Below are positions 1-8,498 of a DNA stretch of 64,000 nt, in pieces. The notes under the pieces were generated by a model. That model ran no database searches. It was not told where the DNA came from and was given only the letters and a program-made list of their open reading frames with translations. The position numbers were made by a program, and so were the translations under genes. This DNA is from Acinetobacter calcoaceticus (lineage in GTDB: Bacteria; Pseudomonadota; Gammaproteobacteria; Pseudomonadales; Moraxellaceae). Location: assembly GCF_900520355.1 (NCBI RefSeq), contig NZ_LS999521.1, positions 2,666,001 to 2,730,000 on the forward strand, given 5' to 3'. Within the stretch, counting starts at the first letter, position 1; every line of letters starts with the position of its first letter.

Positions 1-521
1 TGATGGCTGGTATTGAGCATTTTACCGCGGTACTTGCTGAATATATGATGAAGCATGAAAAGAATTTCTATCATTCAGATGATGCCAAGAGCCGTGCATT
101 GTGGATGTGGCATATGCTTGAAGAATCTGAGCATAAAGATATTGCCTATGATGTCTATCAACTCTTAAATGGAAACTATCCATTACGAATTTCAGGTTTC
201 TTACTTGCTCTAGTTACCATTTTGGGACTAATTCCTGCGACTACTTTGTTTGTACCAGTTTTAAGAAAGCCGCAAGAAATGCTCACCTTAAAATTCTGGA
301 AAGATGCCCGTCGTGGCGTGGGTTTAATCTTTGGTCCGAAAGATGGTGTTTTCGGAAGTACAATTGGTCAGATTCTTGACTATTTACGCCCAGACTTTCA
401 CCCAAATGACCATGATACAACTGAATATCTTGAGTATTACAAAAAGAAATTACTGAACGAAGGCGGAGCCATTGCCCCTTACTTTGTTAAAGAATTTACC
501 CCGCCTGTACGCGTATCTTAA
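1..521 (+). CDS. Metal-dependent hydrolase family protein, C-terminal part (cut by window edge)
   Basis: The visible 172 residues read like the C-terminal part of the predicted metal-dependent hydrolase family PF10118, whose members are usually about 270-290 residues, so the N-terminus most likely lies before the window. An acidic/histidine helix (EESEHKDIAYDVY, about residues 41-53 of the visible part) looks like a ferritin-like metal ligand segment. A hydrophobic stretch follows at about 62-87. The family is uncharacterised biochemically. It precedes a short-chain dehydrogenase and a flavin monooxygenase on the same strand and may belong to the same unit, although a hairpin separates it from the next gene. 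The family call is from memory of the motif pattern, and the function is not inferred further. Confidence 0.7.
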   Translation, partial: MAGIEHFTAVLAEYMMKHEKNFYHSDDAKSRALWMWHMLEESEHKDIAYDVYQLLNGNYPLRISGFLLALVTILGLIPATTLFVPVLRKPQEMLTLKFWKDARRGVGLIFGPKDGVFGSTIGQILDYLRPDFHPNDHDTTEYLEYYKKKLLNEGGAIAPYFVKEFTPPVRVS

Positions 522-533
522 TCGTCCTTTATT

Positions 534-566
534 ACTAGCTATCTCGTAGATAGCTAGTTTCTCTTA
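534..566 (+). terminator. Hairpin with T-rich tail after the metal-dependent hydrolase gene
   Basis: Perfect 11-bp arms (ACTAGCTATCT at 534-544 and its complement at 548-558) with a 3-nt loop, followed by TTTCTCTT. It looks like an intrinsic terminator or attenuator that would partly isolate the dehydrogenase gene at 587. No folding energy was calculated. Confidence 0.6.
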
Positions 567-586
567 AAGTTATTTATGGATGAATC

Positions 587-1420
587 ATGATTTTATTTGG
601 CAAAAAGAAAGTTAAACCAAGCCAAAAAGCTTATGCCGTGGTGACAGGTGCAGGCAGTGGGATTGGACGCAGTTTTGCAATTGAACTTGCAAAACGTGGT
701 GGCAGTGTAGTTTGTGCAGACATTAATCTGGAAGCTGCTGAAGAGACCGTAAAATTACTTGAGCAACAAGGTGCAAAAGCTTTTGCTATACGTTGTGATG
801 TAGGTAATGCTGAACAGGTTACAGATCTAGCTGAAAAAGCTGAAATTTTAATGCAACACCCTGTGACCCTACTGATTAATAATGCTGGTGTAGGTTTAGG
901 TGGCAAGTTTGATGAGCTTAGCTTGGAAGACTGGAACTGGGTAATGAATATTAACCTTTGGGGTGTTATTCATGGCTGTCATGCATTCGTTCCAAAGTTT
1001 AAAAATTTGGGTTACGGCGCGATTATTAATGTTGCATCTGCTGCATCTTATACAGCCGCACCAGAAATGACAGCCTACAACGTGACTAAAGCAGGTGTGC
1101 GTGCGCTGTCAGAAACGCTTTCTGCCGAACTGCATAAGTTCAATATTAAAGTTAATGTACTCTGCCCTACTTTGGTTCCAACCAATATCATCAAAAATGG
1201 TCGGATTCCGGGACGCTACTCCAAGCTTGCAGACCATGCACTCATGAACTATGCCCTGACTACAAGCGATGATGTAGCCAAATTAACACTTAACCGCCTT
1301 GATCAGGATGAGCTGTATACCATTCCTCAACTTGATGCGAAGTTATTCTGGTTAATGAAGCGGGCATCACCGAGCTTGTATACCAAGTTCCTTGGCACAT
1401 CTTACAAATTATTTAAATAA
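587..1420 (+). CDS. SDR family NAD(P)-dependent oxidoreductase
   Basis: A classical short-chain dehydrogenase of 277 residues. The cofactor motif TGAGSGIG is at residues 20-27, the structural NNAG at 98-101, and the catalytic triad is Ser151, Tyr164 and Lys168 (YNVTK). A basic N-terminal extension (FGKKKVKP) precedes the Rossmann fold. It is cytoplasmic or membrane-associated and would oxidise or reduce an alcohol/ketone of unknown structure. The next gene, a Baeyer-Villiger type monooxygenase, starts 22 bp after the stop. This suggests co-transcription and a sequence of alcohol to ketone to ester. The substrate cannot be read from the sequence. Confidence 0.9.
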   Translation: MILFGKKKVKPSQKAYAVVTGAGSGIGRSFAIELAKRGGSVVCADINLEAAEETVKLLEQQGAKAFAIRCDVGNAEQVTDLAEKAEILMQHPVTLLINNAGVGLGGKFDELSLEDWNWVMNINLWGVIHGCHAFVPKFKNLGYGAIINVASAASYTAAPEMTAYNVTKAGVRALSETLSAELHKFNIKVNVLCPTLVPTNIIKNGRIPGRYSKLADHALMNYALTTSDDVAKLTLNRLDQDELYTIPQLDAKLFWLMKRASPSLYTKFLGTSYKLFK

Positions 1421-1442
1421 GAAATTTATAGGTAGTACGCAT

Positions 1443-2966
1443 ATGACTGCTCAAATGAAAACAAATGCATCAGCAAAAAAAGCTGTCAATTCACCCAACC
1501 ACGTTTTCGATACCTTTATTGTAGGTGCCGGCATTTCAGGTATAGCCACTGCCATCCGCCTAGATCAAGTGGGCTATACCAATTATAAAATTATTGAAAA
1601 AGCGAGCCGTGTAGGCGGTACATGGCGTGAAAACACCTATCCAGGTTGTGGTTGTGATGTCCCTTCAGCACTTTATTCTTACTCGTTTGCACCCAGTGCA
1701 AAATGGAGCCATTTATTTGCTCGTCAGCCGGAAATTTTAAGTTATCTCGAAGATGTAAGTAACGAGTTTAATGTCGCATCTAAAATCGAGTTTAACAACG
1801 AACTGCTAAATGCCGCATGGGATGACTCACGCCATTTATGGGTGCTTGATACAACGACAGGTCAGTATTTATCTAAAACCGTTATTTTCGCTACAGGTCC
1901 AATTACCGAAGCTCAAATTCCACGTCTTGAAGGTTTAGATACGTTTAAAGGCGAGATGTTCCATTCAGCAAAATGGAATCATGATTATGATTTAACTGAT
2001 AAACGAATTGCCGTAATTGGTACAGGTGCTTCTGCTATTCAGTTTGTGCCACAAATTCAACCAAAGGCGAAAGAGCTTTTAGTGTTCCAGCGCACAGCTC
2101 CGTGGGTCCTACCAAAACCAGACACTGACTTGGGCGAATTTAGTAAATCAGTCATTGCAAAATATCCATCCATTCAGGCGAGCTGGCGTAAAAGTGTAGC
2201 TCTCACACTGAATGCAATTAATTTTGGTTTACGTAACCCACTTGCACTTAAACCAGTAAACTTACTGGGCAAGCAATTACTAAAACTACAAATTAATGAC
2301 CCTGTACTGCGTAAAAATGTGACACCGAACTTTGATATCGGCTGTAAACGTATTTTATTTGCCAATAATTATTATCCAGCTCTACAAGCACCAAACACGA
2401 CCCTGATTCCTCATGGTTTGGTTAAAGTTGAAGGTAATACGGTTGTTGCTGCTAATGGCGAACGACATGAAGTTGATGTAATTATTTGGGGTACTGGTTT
2501 TGAGGTATCTCACCCACCAATTGGTAAACGTGTTCATAATGAAAAAGGTCAACGTTTACAAGATTTATGGAAAGATAGTTCGCCTGAGGCTTATTTAGGG
2601 ACCAACATTGAAAATGTACCAAATGCATTTTTAATTTTAGGACCGAATGTCTTGGTTTATGACTCTTTTATTGGCTTGGCTGAGGCACAGCTAGACTATA
2701 TTGTAGATGGCTTATTGAAAATTAAAAATAAAGGTATTAGCAAGTTCAATGTTAAGCCCGAAGTGATTAAAAAGCATAATGATCTGGTGCAAAAGCACTT
2801 AAAAACAACTGTCTTTAATAGTGGTGGTTGTAAGAGTTATTATCTTGATGCCAACGGACGTAACTTTGCTGCATGGCCATGGTCATTGAAAAAGCTTAAA
2901 CAACGTTTGAAAAGCGTCGATTTGAAAGATTATGAAGTAACGTATCAAACGACGAAAACTCATTAA
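1443..2966 (+). CDS. Flavin-containing (Baeyer-Villiger type) monooxygenase
   Basis: An FAD/NADPH monooxygenase of 507 residues. The FAD-binding GAGISG is at residues 28-33, followed by GGTWRENTYPG at about 62-72. The Baeyer-Villiger signature FxGxxxHxxxW appears as FKGEMFHSAKW at about 158-168, and the second Rossmann motif GTGASA at about 182. The reading frame is open back to a TTG at 1392, but that would overlap the preceding gene, and the ATG at 1443 gives a normal N-terminus. The family inserts oxygen next to a ketone to form an ester or lactone, or oxidises heteroatoms. It pairs with the preceding dehydrogenase. The substrate is unknown. A second related enzyme lies at 5115-6602. Confidence 0.9.
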   Translation: MTAQMKTNASAKKAVNSPNHVFDTFIVGAGISGIATAIRLDQVGYTNYKIIEKASRVGGTWRENTYPGCGCDVPSALYSYSFAPSAKWSHLFARQPEILSYLEDVSNEFNVASKIEFNNELLNAAWDDSRHLWVLDTTTGQYLSKTVIFATGPITEAQIPRLEGLDTFKGEMFHSAKWNHDYDLTDKRIAVIGTGASAIQFVPQIQPKAKELLVFQRTAPWVLPKPDTDLGEFSKSVIAKYPSIQASWRKSVALTLNAINFGLRNPLALKPVNLLGKQLLKLQINDPVLRKNVTPNFDIGCKRILFANNYYPALQAPNTTLIPHGLVKVEGNTVVAANGERHEVDVIIWGTGFEVSHPPIGKRVHNEKGQRLQDLWKDSSPEAYLGTNIENVPNAFLILGPNVLVYDSFIGLAEAQLDYIVDGLLKIKNKGISKFNVKPEVIKKHNDLVQKHLKTTVFNSGGCKSYYLDANGRNFAAWPWSLKKLKQRLKSVDLKDYEVTYQTTKTH

Positions 2967-2994
2967 TTTGTAATTTTGATCAAATCAGTTGTAA

Positions 2995-3042
2995 GAAGTG
3001 GGCAGTGTTTTTTATGTTTTCATGAAATACACTGCCTTCTTC
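2995..3042 (+). other. Intercistronic inverted repeat
   Basis: GGCAGTGT (3001-3008) pairs with ACACTGCC (3029-3036), extended by GAAG/CTTC outside a mismatch, around a 20-nt loop. There is no clear run of T after it. It could be a weak terminator, a processing site or an operator before the methyltransferase gene. Confidence 0.4.
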
Positions 3043-3079
3043 GTTGAATATCTTCAAGAAATAAAAGAACAGGATAAAG

Positions 3080-3955
3080 ATGAAAGAAGGCCAATCAAGC
3101 CGTACTGCAGAAGCCGCTGCTGCATTACGAGCGAATCATTTTAAAAATACAACGGACCCTGTATTTTCAGATCCTTATGCTTTTGAACTGACCAGCAAAG
3201 GCTGGAAAAAACTTCTATCTAGCCCACTTCTTGTTAAATTAATGAATTCACCTGTCTTAAACCGTACTCTTGGGTTACTCAGTGGACAGGTGGTTGGACG
3301 TTCACGTTATGCCGAAGATTTGCTTGATCAGGCAGTTCATCAAAACATTCAACAATATGTATTAGTGGGTGCAGGCTTAGACTCTTTTGTACTACGCCAA
3401 TCGCACCATTACCCAACTTTAAAAATCTTTGAAGTTGATCACCCCGATACGCAAGCTGCAAAACAATCTAAATTAAAAAAACTAGGCGACCTTCCCTCTA
3501 CTGTTGAGTTTGTCGCAATTAATTTTGAGAAAGAATCGATTTCAGATGCTTTGGCTCGGAGTTTATATCAACAAACAGCACCAGCTTTCTTTTCTTGGCT
3601 GGGTACTACTCACTATTTAAACCCTCAAACCACCTTGCAAACTTTAAAAAGTATTGCTGAATTTGCGGTAAATGGCAGTGAAGTTGTACTCGACTATTCA
3701 ACCGATTTTCAAGAGTTAACTGGCATTGAACGCATTGGTAGCATGGGTGTTGCACAGTTTACGCATTTGCTCAAAGAACCTTTATTGGGACAATTCAAAC
3801 CAACTGATTTACATCGTGCAGTTGAACAGATGGGATTTGAAGTCATTGAAGATCTGTCAGGTGAAGCTATTACTGAACGTTATTTTAATGCGCGCCCAGA
3901 TGAAATCCGTCATACGGCAGCAACACGCTTATTGCATTTGCGTTTGAATAAATAA
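3080..3955 (+). CDS. Class I SAM-dependent methyltransferase (LCM/PF04072-like)
   Basis: 291 residues resembling the leucine-carboxyl-methyltransferase-like family (PF04072), which is common in actinobacteria and scattered in proteobacteria. The glycine-rich SAM-binding motif VLVGAGLDSF is at residues 94-103. The acidic EVDHP, about 20 residues further on, is the expected ribose-binding position. There is no signal peptide. It has its own leader after the monooxygenase gene and converges on the AraC regulator gene, with only 9 bp between the stops. The methyl acceptor is unknown; some family members make polyketide-like or carboxyl methyl esters. Confidence 0.8.
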   Translation: MKEGQSSRTAEAAAALRANHFKNTTDPVFSDPYAFELTSKGWKKLLSSPLLVKLMNSPVLNRTLGLLSGQVVGRSRYAEDLLDQAVHQNIQQYVLVGAGLDSFVLRQSHHYPTLKIFEVDHPDTQAAKQSKLKKLGDLPSTVEFVAINFEKESISDALARSLYQQTAPAFFSWLGTTHYLNPQTTLQTLKSIAEFAVNGSEVVLDYSTDFQELTGIERIGSMGVAQFTHLLKEPLLGQFKPTDLHRAVEQMGFEVIEDLSGEAITERYFNARPDEIRHTAATRLLHLRLNK

Positions 3956-3964
3956 AATCAGTTA

Positions 3965-4978
3965 TTATTTAATGCTTAACCGCATCGCATGCGGTGTCTT
4001 TCCATACCATCTTTTATAGGCATGAATAAAACTGGCTGGTTCTGCATAGCCTAACCATTCGGCAATTTGCTCAACTGAAATTTTAGGCAAGGCCAAATAT
4101 TGTTCTGCTAAAACCTGCCTAACTTCTTCACGTATTTGAATAAAAGTCATCTCTTCTTGTGCCAAATGACGGCGTAAAGTACGGGCATTTATATGCAATC
4201 GATCAGCAACTATTTCCATAGATGGCATTTCTCCACGAATATGCATTAATTGCTGCTGCACTAAAGCCGTAAACTTTTTTTGCGATTGGCGTTTATCTAA
4301 AGTTTGCCGACACTGCTCTTCAGCCGTATGTAAAATCAGGTCATTGGCCATTTGCAGTTTTTGATCCACTTTGTGTGGATCGAGTAAAACAAAGTTCTGA
4401 GCTGCACCAAACTCCGGCAGAATTCCAAATAAATCGATATAAGGTTGTGCATCCCCTTTAAGCTGAAAAGCAAAAGCCAAATATTGGCAAAAATTATCTT
4501 GTACTAAATCACGTTGCACAGTGATAAGAGCAGCGGCATCGCGTTCAATAATAAATTTTTTAACTGAAGGAGGTATGCCCTCACCTTCAATCTCAATACG
4601 TGTGCCTTCATCGGTATCAGAAACTAAAAAACGAGTAAAAGCAAAAGTAAGTGAAAAATAAGTCAGTGCAAAATCAAGGGCTTCACGAATGCTGGCACTA
4701 CTCATAAGGGCCATACCTAATGGTCCAAATGTTGTAAAGTGGTATCGTGCGCCCACTTCTAAGCCTAAGGTAGGCCGATCTGCAAATTGCTCAACTAGAT
4801 TATGAATCAACTGTAATTCTTGTTGGCCTGAAACCACCATATTAGGGTCAAGCAATTGCTGTTGATTAATTCCTGTCTCTTTTAAAATGGTCTGATAAGA
4901 GACACCTGCTTCTGCTGCAAAATCAGCCATAAGGCGAACACTGTGTATACTACGTTCAAAAGCCCAAGTGTACGTCAC
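3965..4978 (-). CDS. AraC family transcriptional regulator, VirS/OruR-like
   Basis: 337 residues starting at a GTG codon. The N-terminal two thirds look like the PF12625 ligand-sensing domain of the OruR/VirS group. The C-terminal 100 residues carry the AraC double helix-turn-helix (MEIVADRLHINARTLRRHL, then the second helix pair ending WYGKTPHAMR). It is transcribed divergently from the monooxygenase-SDR-esterase-GMC unit starting at 5115, with about 135 bp between, so it most likely controls that unit, probably as an activator. This arrangement matches that of VirS and mymA in mycobacteria. Confidence 0.88.
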   Translation of the reverse strand: MTYTWAFERSIHSVRLMADFAAEAGVSYQTILKETGINQQQLLDPNMVVSGQQELQLIHNLVEQFADRPTLGLEVGARYHFTTFGPLGMALMSSASIREALDFALTYFSLTFAFTRFLVSDTDEGTRIEIEGEGIPPSVKKFIIERDAAALITVQRDLVQDNFCQYLAFAFQLKGDAQPYIDLFGILPEFGAAQNFVLLDPHKVDQKLQMANDLILHTAEEQCRQTLDKRQSQKKFTALVQQQLMHIRGEMPSMEIVADRLHINARTLRRHLAQEEMTFIQIREEVRQVLAEQYLALPKISVEQIAEWLGYAEPASFIHAYKRWYGKTPHAMRLSIK

Positions 4979-5114
4979 TGTACCATCCAGAATGTCCTCG
5001 AATCACAATATTTTGTCCTCATCCATCCTCTAAATCAAGAGAATAAATGTCTATGCTGTATATAGGAAATTGCGATTTTTTCGCCCACTGTTTTTAAGGA
5101 TTTTAGAGCAGCCT

Positions 5115-6602
5115 ATGTTTAATTCGTTATCTAATTCAAATAAAAATGTACGTATCGCCATTATAGGCACTGGTTTTGGTGGTTTGGGTCTTGCGATTCG
5201 TCTCAAACAAGCTGGTTTTGATCAATTTACACTCTATGAAAAAGCCGCCGATGTTGGTGGTGTCTGGCGTGACAATACTTATCCGGGTGCTGCGTGTGAT
5301 GTTCCGTCACATCTTTATTCTTTTTCTTTTGAACAGGAACTTGGCTGGAAAAACCGCTACGGCACATCTCAAGAGATTTATCAATATTTACGCCACTGCG
5401 CTGATAAATATGACCTTCGCCCGCATGTTCAATTTAATACCGAAATTGCCAGTGCCGAATTTGATGCCCTACAAGGTGTCTGGCACATTCAAAGTACCAA
5501 TGGCGAAAGTTTTGAAGCCGAATTTTTAGTAGGTGCCGTGGGCCAGCTCAACCGTCCCGCCTACCCGAGACTCAAAGGCATTGAAAACTTTAAAGGTAAG
5601 GCTTTTCACTCCGCTCGCTGGGACCATGACTACGACTTAACTGGCAAACGTGTTGCTGTAATTGGGACAGGTGCAAGTGCTATTCAGTTTGTTCCCGAAA
5701 TTGCTAAACAGGTTGCTCATCTTGATGTTTATCAACGTTCGGCACCTTACGTCATTCCAAAGCCAGATCGGGTTTATCAACCTTTAGAGAAAAAAGCTTT
5801 TCGTAAATTACCGATTTTGCAAAGTTTAGATCGTGCTTTGCAATATGGTCACCATGAAATTCGCCTACTTGCCTTCACAACATCTTTAAATGAAATGCCT
5901 TTAGTTGAATATTTATTCCAACGTCATATTCGTAAAGTGGTGAAAGACTCTAAATTACGTCACCGTTTAATGCCGGACTATCCAATTGGCTGTAAACGTA
6001 TTTTAATTTCCAACCACTGGTATGAAACGCTCACTCAACCCCATGTAGATGTTATTCATACAGGCATTCAAGAAATTACTGAAAATGGCATTTTGGATAC
6101 GGACGGAAATCTGCGCGAAGTTGATACCATTATTTATGGTACCGGTTTTGCTGCAACTGAATTTATGGCACCAATGCAAATTACTGGATTGGACGGACGT
6201 ACCTTAAAAGACACATGGAAAGATGGTGCAGAAGCATATCTTGGCTTAACTGTTAGCGGTTTCCCTAATTTCTTTATGCTTTATGGTCCAAATACCAATC
6301 TTGGACATAATTCAATTGTCTATATGATTGAAAGTCAGGTGAATTATATTTTAGATGCCATTCAAACACTGATAAAAAATAAGTTGTTATTCACCAATGT
6401 TCGTGCCGAAGTTCAACACGAGTTCAACCAAAATATTCAAGAAAAAATGAAGAAAACCGTATGGGCGCAAGGTTGTACCAGTTGGTACCAGACTGCTGAT
6501 GGCAAAAATACCAATAACTGGCCAGGTTTTACCCTTGAATATCGTCAACGTACCCGCCGCTTTGATATTGAAAATTACACGCAGGTTTCGGCTATTTCTT
6601 AA
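5115..6602 (+). CDS. Flavin-containing (Baeyer-Villiger type) monooxygenase, mymA-like
   Basis: 495 residues. The FAD motif GTGFGG is at about 18-23, GGVWRDNTYPG follows some 40 residues on, and the Baeyer-Villiger signature is FKGKAFHSARW. The second dinucleotide fold has GTGASAIQFVP. The frame runs upstream to a TTG at 5070, but the ATG at 5115 gives the canonical N-terminus. It is the first gene of a unit with an SDR, an HSL-type esterase and a GMC oxidoreductase, divergent from an AraC regulator. It differs substantially from the enzyme at 1443, so the two are old paralogues rather than a recent duplication. A ketone substrate is inferred, not shown. Confidence 0.9.
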   Translation: MFNSLSNSNKNVRIAIIGTGFGGLGLAIRLKQAGFDQFTLYEKAADVGGVWRDNTYPGAACDVPSHLYSFSFEQELGWKNRYGTSQEIYQYLRHCADKYDLRPHVQFNTEIASAEFDALQGVWHIQSTNGESFEAEFLVGAVGQLNRPAYPRLKGIENFKGKAFHSARWDHDYDLTGKRVAVIGTGASAIQFVPEIAKQVAHLDVYQRSAPYVIPKPDRVYQPLEKKAFRKLPILQSLDRALQYGHHEIRLLAFTTSLNEMPLVEYLFQRHIRKVVKDSKLRHRLMPDYPIGCKRILISNHWYETLTQPHVDVIHTGIQEITENGILDTDGNLREVDTIIYGTGFAATEFMAPMQITGLDGRTLKDTWKDGAEAYLGLTVSGFPNFFMLYGPNTNLGHNSIVYMIESQVNYILDAIQTLIKNKLLFTNVRAEVQHEFNQNIQEKMKKTVWAQGCTSWYQTADGKNTNNWPGFTLEYRQRTRRFDIENYTQVSAIS

Positions 6603-6645
6603 TCAGCTTTACGATAGGAAATCAGAAAAATAAACGGAGAAAATT

Positions 6646-7500
6646 ATGAAGTCATTTAAGAACAAAGTCGCGGCTGTGACAGGTGCGGGTTCTGGTATTG
6701 GACAAGCACTTGCAATTGAACTGGCAAAACAAGGCTGCCATCTAGCGCTTTCCGATGTAAACGAAGCGGGTTTAGCCAAAACTGTCGAGCTATTGGCGAC
6801 CTACCCAGTCAAAGTGACCACTCAACAAGTTGATGTTGCCAATCGTACCGAAATTGCAGATTGGGCAAAATTTGTTGTAGATCAACATGGACAAGTTAAC
6901 CTGATTTTTAATAATGCTGGTGTGGCAATGGGCAGCACTGCCGAAGGTATAAGTTATGAAGATCTTGAATGGTTGATTGGTATTAACTTTTGGGGTGTGG
7001 TTTATGGCACCAAAGAATTCTTACCATTCTTAAAGCAAAGTGGTGATGGGCACATTGTTAATATTTCCAGCATGTTTGGTTTAACAGCTCAACCGACCCA
7101 AAGTGCTTACAATGCCAGTAAATTTGCCGTTCGTGGTTTTACTGAATCTCTGCGTCAAGAACTTGATATGCAAAATACGGGGGTTAGCGCAACCTGTATT
7201 CACCCGGGTGGTATTCGAACCAATATTGCCAAAGCTGCCCGCATGAATAACAGTGTTCAATCTTTAGGAATGGACCCTGTTAAAAGTCAGGATGCCTTCG
7301 ATAAATTACTTCGCACCCCTGCTGACGAAGCTGCTCAACAAATTTTAGAGGCTGTTCGTAAAAACCGTCGCCGTTTACTGATTGGAGCTGACGCGAAAGT
7401 CGTTGACGTAATTCAGCGTATTCTTCCACAGGGTTACCAAAAGATTTTTGCAACAGCAACTGCTTTGCAAACTCGTTTACTTAACAAACCAGCAAAATAA
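6646..7500 (+). CDS. SDR family NAD(P)-dependent oxidoreductase
   Basis: 284 residues. TGAGSGIG is at residues 12-19, NNAG near 91, the catalytic serine in ISSMFG and the YNASK tyrosine/lysine pair at about 155/159. It begins 43 bp after the monooxygenase with a clear GGAGAA ribosome site. It resembles the SadH-type dehydrogenases found beside mycobacterial mymA. It probably interconverts the ketone substrate or the alcohol released after ester cleavage. The C-terminal third (about residues 200-284) is longer than in minimal SDRs and is rich in basic residues. Confidence 0.9.
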   Translation: MKSFKNKVAAVTGAGSGIGQALAIELAKQGCHLALSDVNEAGLAKTVELLATYPVKVTTQQVDVANRTEIADWAKFVVDQHGQVNLIFNNAGVAMGSTAEGISYEDLEWLIGINFWGVVYGTKEFLPFLKQSGDGHIVNISSMFGLTAQPTQSAYNASKFAVRGFTESLRQELDMQNTGVSATCIHPGGIRTNIAKAARMNNSVQSLGMDPVKSQDAFDKLLRTPADEAAQQILEAVRKNRRRLLIGADAKVVDVIQRILPQGYQKIFATATALQTRLLNKPAK

Positions 7501-7576
7501 AAATCACTGATCAGCATCTCTTAAATTTAGGAGATGCTTATTCAATAAATGACAAGCTCTAGTATGAGTTCTTATT

Positions 7577-8470
7577 ATGAAGCAGCTTCTTGCATGGACC
7601 ATCCGGACGACATTACGTCCGGCTTTGTCTCCTAAAATTCCGGTGAAGCTACAACGTTTTTGTAGTGATGCAGCTAGTGCTATTGTGCGTGGGCCACGTG
7701 GCTATAAAACTCAAAAACAAAGTATTGCCCAAGTTCCCACACTTCATATTTTGCCCAAGTCTACCAAAAATGGACTAGGAATTTTATATTTACACGGTGG
7801 TGGCTATGTCGTGGGCAGTAGTAAAAGTCATTCTAAACTTGCCGCCCAAATTGGACATGTAGCTCAAGCACAAGTCTGGTTACCAGAATATCGCCTAGCT
7901 CCAGAGCATGCCAGTCCTGCTGCTATTGAAGATGTCATTGCTGTCTATAAAGCTTTACTTGCCCAAGGACAAGATCCGAAAAAGCTTGTAATTGCTGGGG
8001 ATTCTGCGGGTGGTGGGCTGAGTTTAAGTACTGCAATTGCTATTCGAGACTCAGGTTTACCATTACCAGCCGCATTGGTTTTACTTTCACCGTGGGTAGA
8101 TTTAAGTCTGTCTGGGAAAACGATGAAAACGCATGCGGCTCAAGATGCCATGCTGTCTGAAGGCTGGTTGTCTTGGTGTGCGAAAAACTATTGCGGACAA
8201 AAACCTACCACCGATCCAATCTGTTCGCCACTTTATGCTGACTTAACAGGTCTTCCCCCTGTTCTGATTCATGTCGGCACCGAAGAAGTCTTATTAGATG
8301 ATGCAAAACGCCTTGCTGAACAAACCGGAAAATATGGTATTCCGATGAGCTTTAAAGTTTATGACCAAGTCGGACATGTTTTTCAGTTTCACGCGGGTAT
8401 ACTAAAAGAATCTGATGACTCAATTGAGCACATTGGACAATTTATTCATAAATATGCCCAGTCAATATAA
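7577..8470 (+). CDS. Alpha/beta hydrolase, hormone-sensitive lipase family esterase
   Basis: 297 residues with the oxyanion-hole motif HGGG at residues 73-76 and the nucleophile elbow GDSAGG (Ser143). The acid residue is likely in the EEVLLDD region and the base is the His in VGHVF. This is the HSL/bacterial family IV esterase pattern, cytoplasmic without a signal peptide. In context it would hydrolyse the ester made by the Baeyer-Villiger enzyme at 5115. The mycobacterial LipR occupies the same place beside mymA. Confidence 0.9.
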   Translation: MKQLLAWTIRTTLRPALSPKIPVKLQRFCSDAASAIVRGPRGYKTQKQSIAQVPTLHILPKSTKNGLGILYLHGGGYVVGSSKSHSKLAAQIGHVAQAQVWLPEYRLAPEHASPAAIEDVIAVYKALLAQGQDPKKLVIAGDSAGGGLSLSTAIAIRDSGLPLPAALVLLSPWVDLSLSGKTMKTHAAQDAMLSEGWLSWCAKNYCGQKPTTDPICSPLYADLTGLPPVLIHVGTEEVLLDDAKRLAEQTGKYGIPMSFKVYDQVGHVFQFHAGILKESDDSIEHIGQFIHKYAQSI

Positions 8471-8498
8471 AAAGTATCGCCAGACAGGAGTCCTCGGC

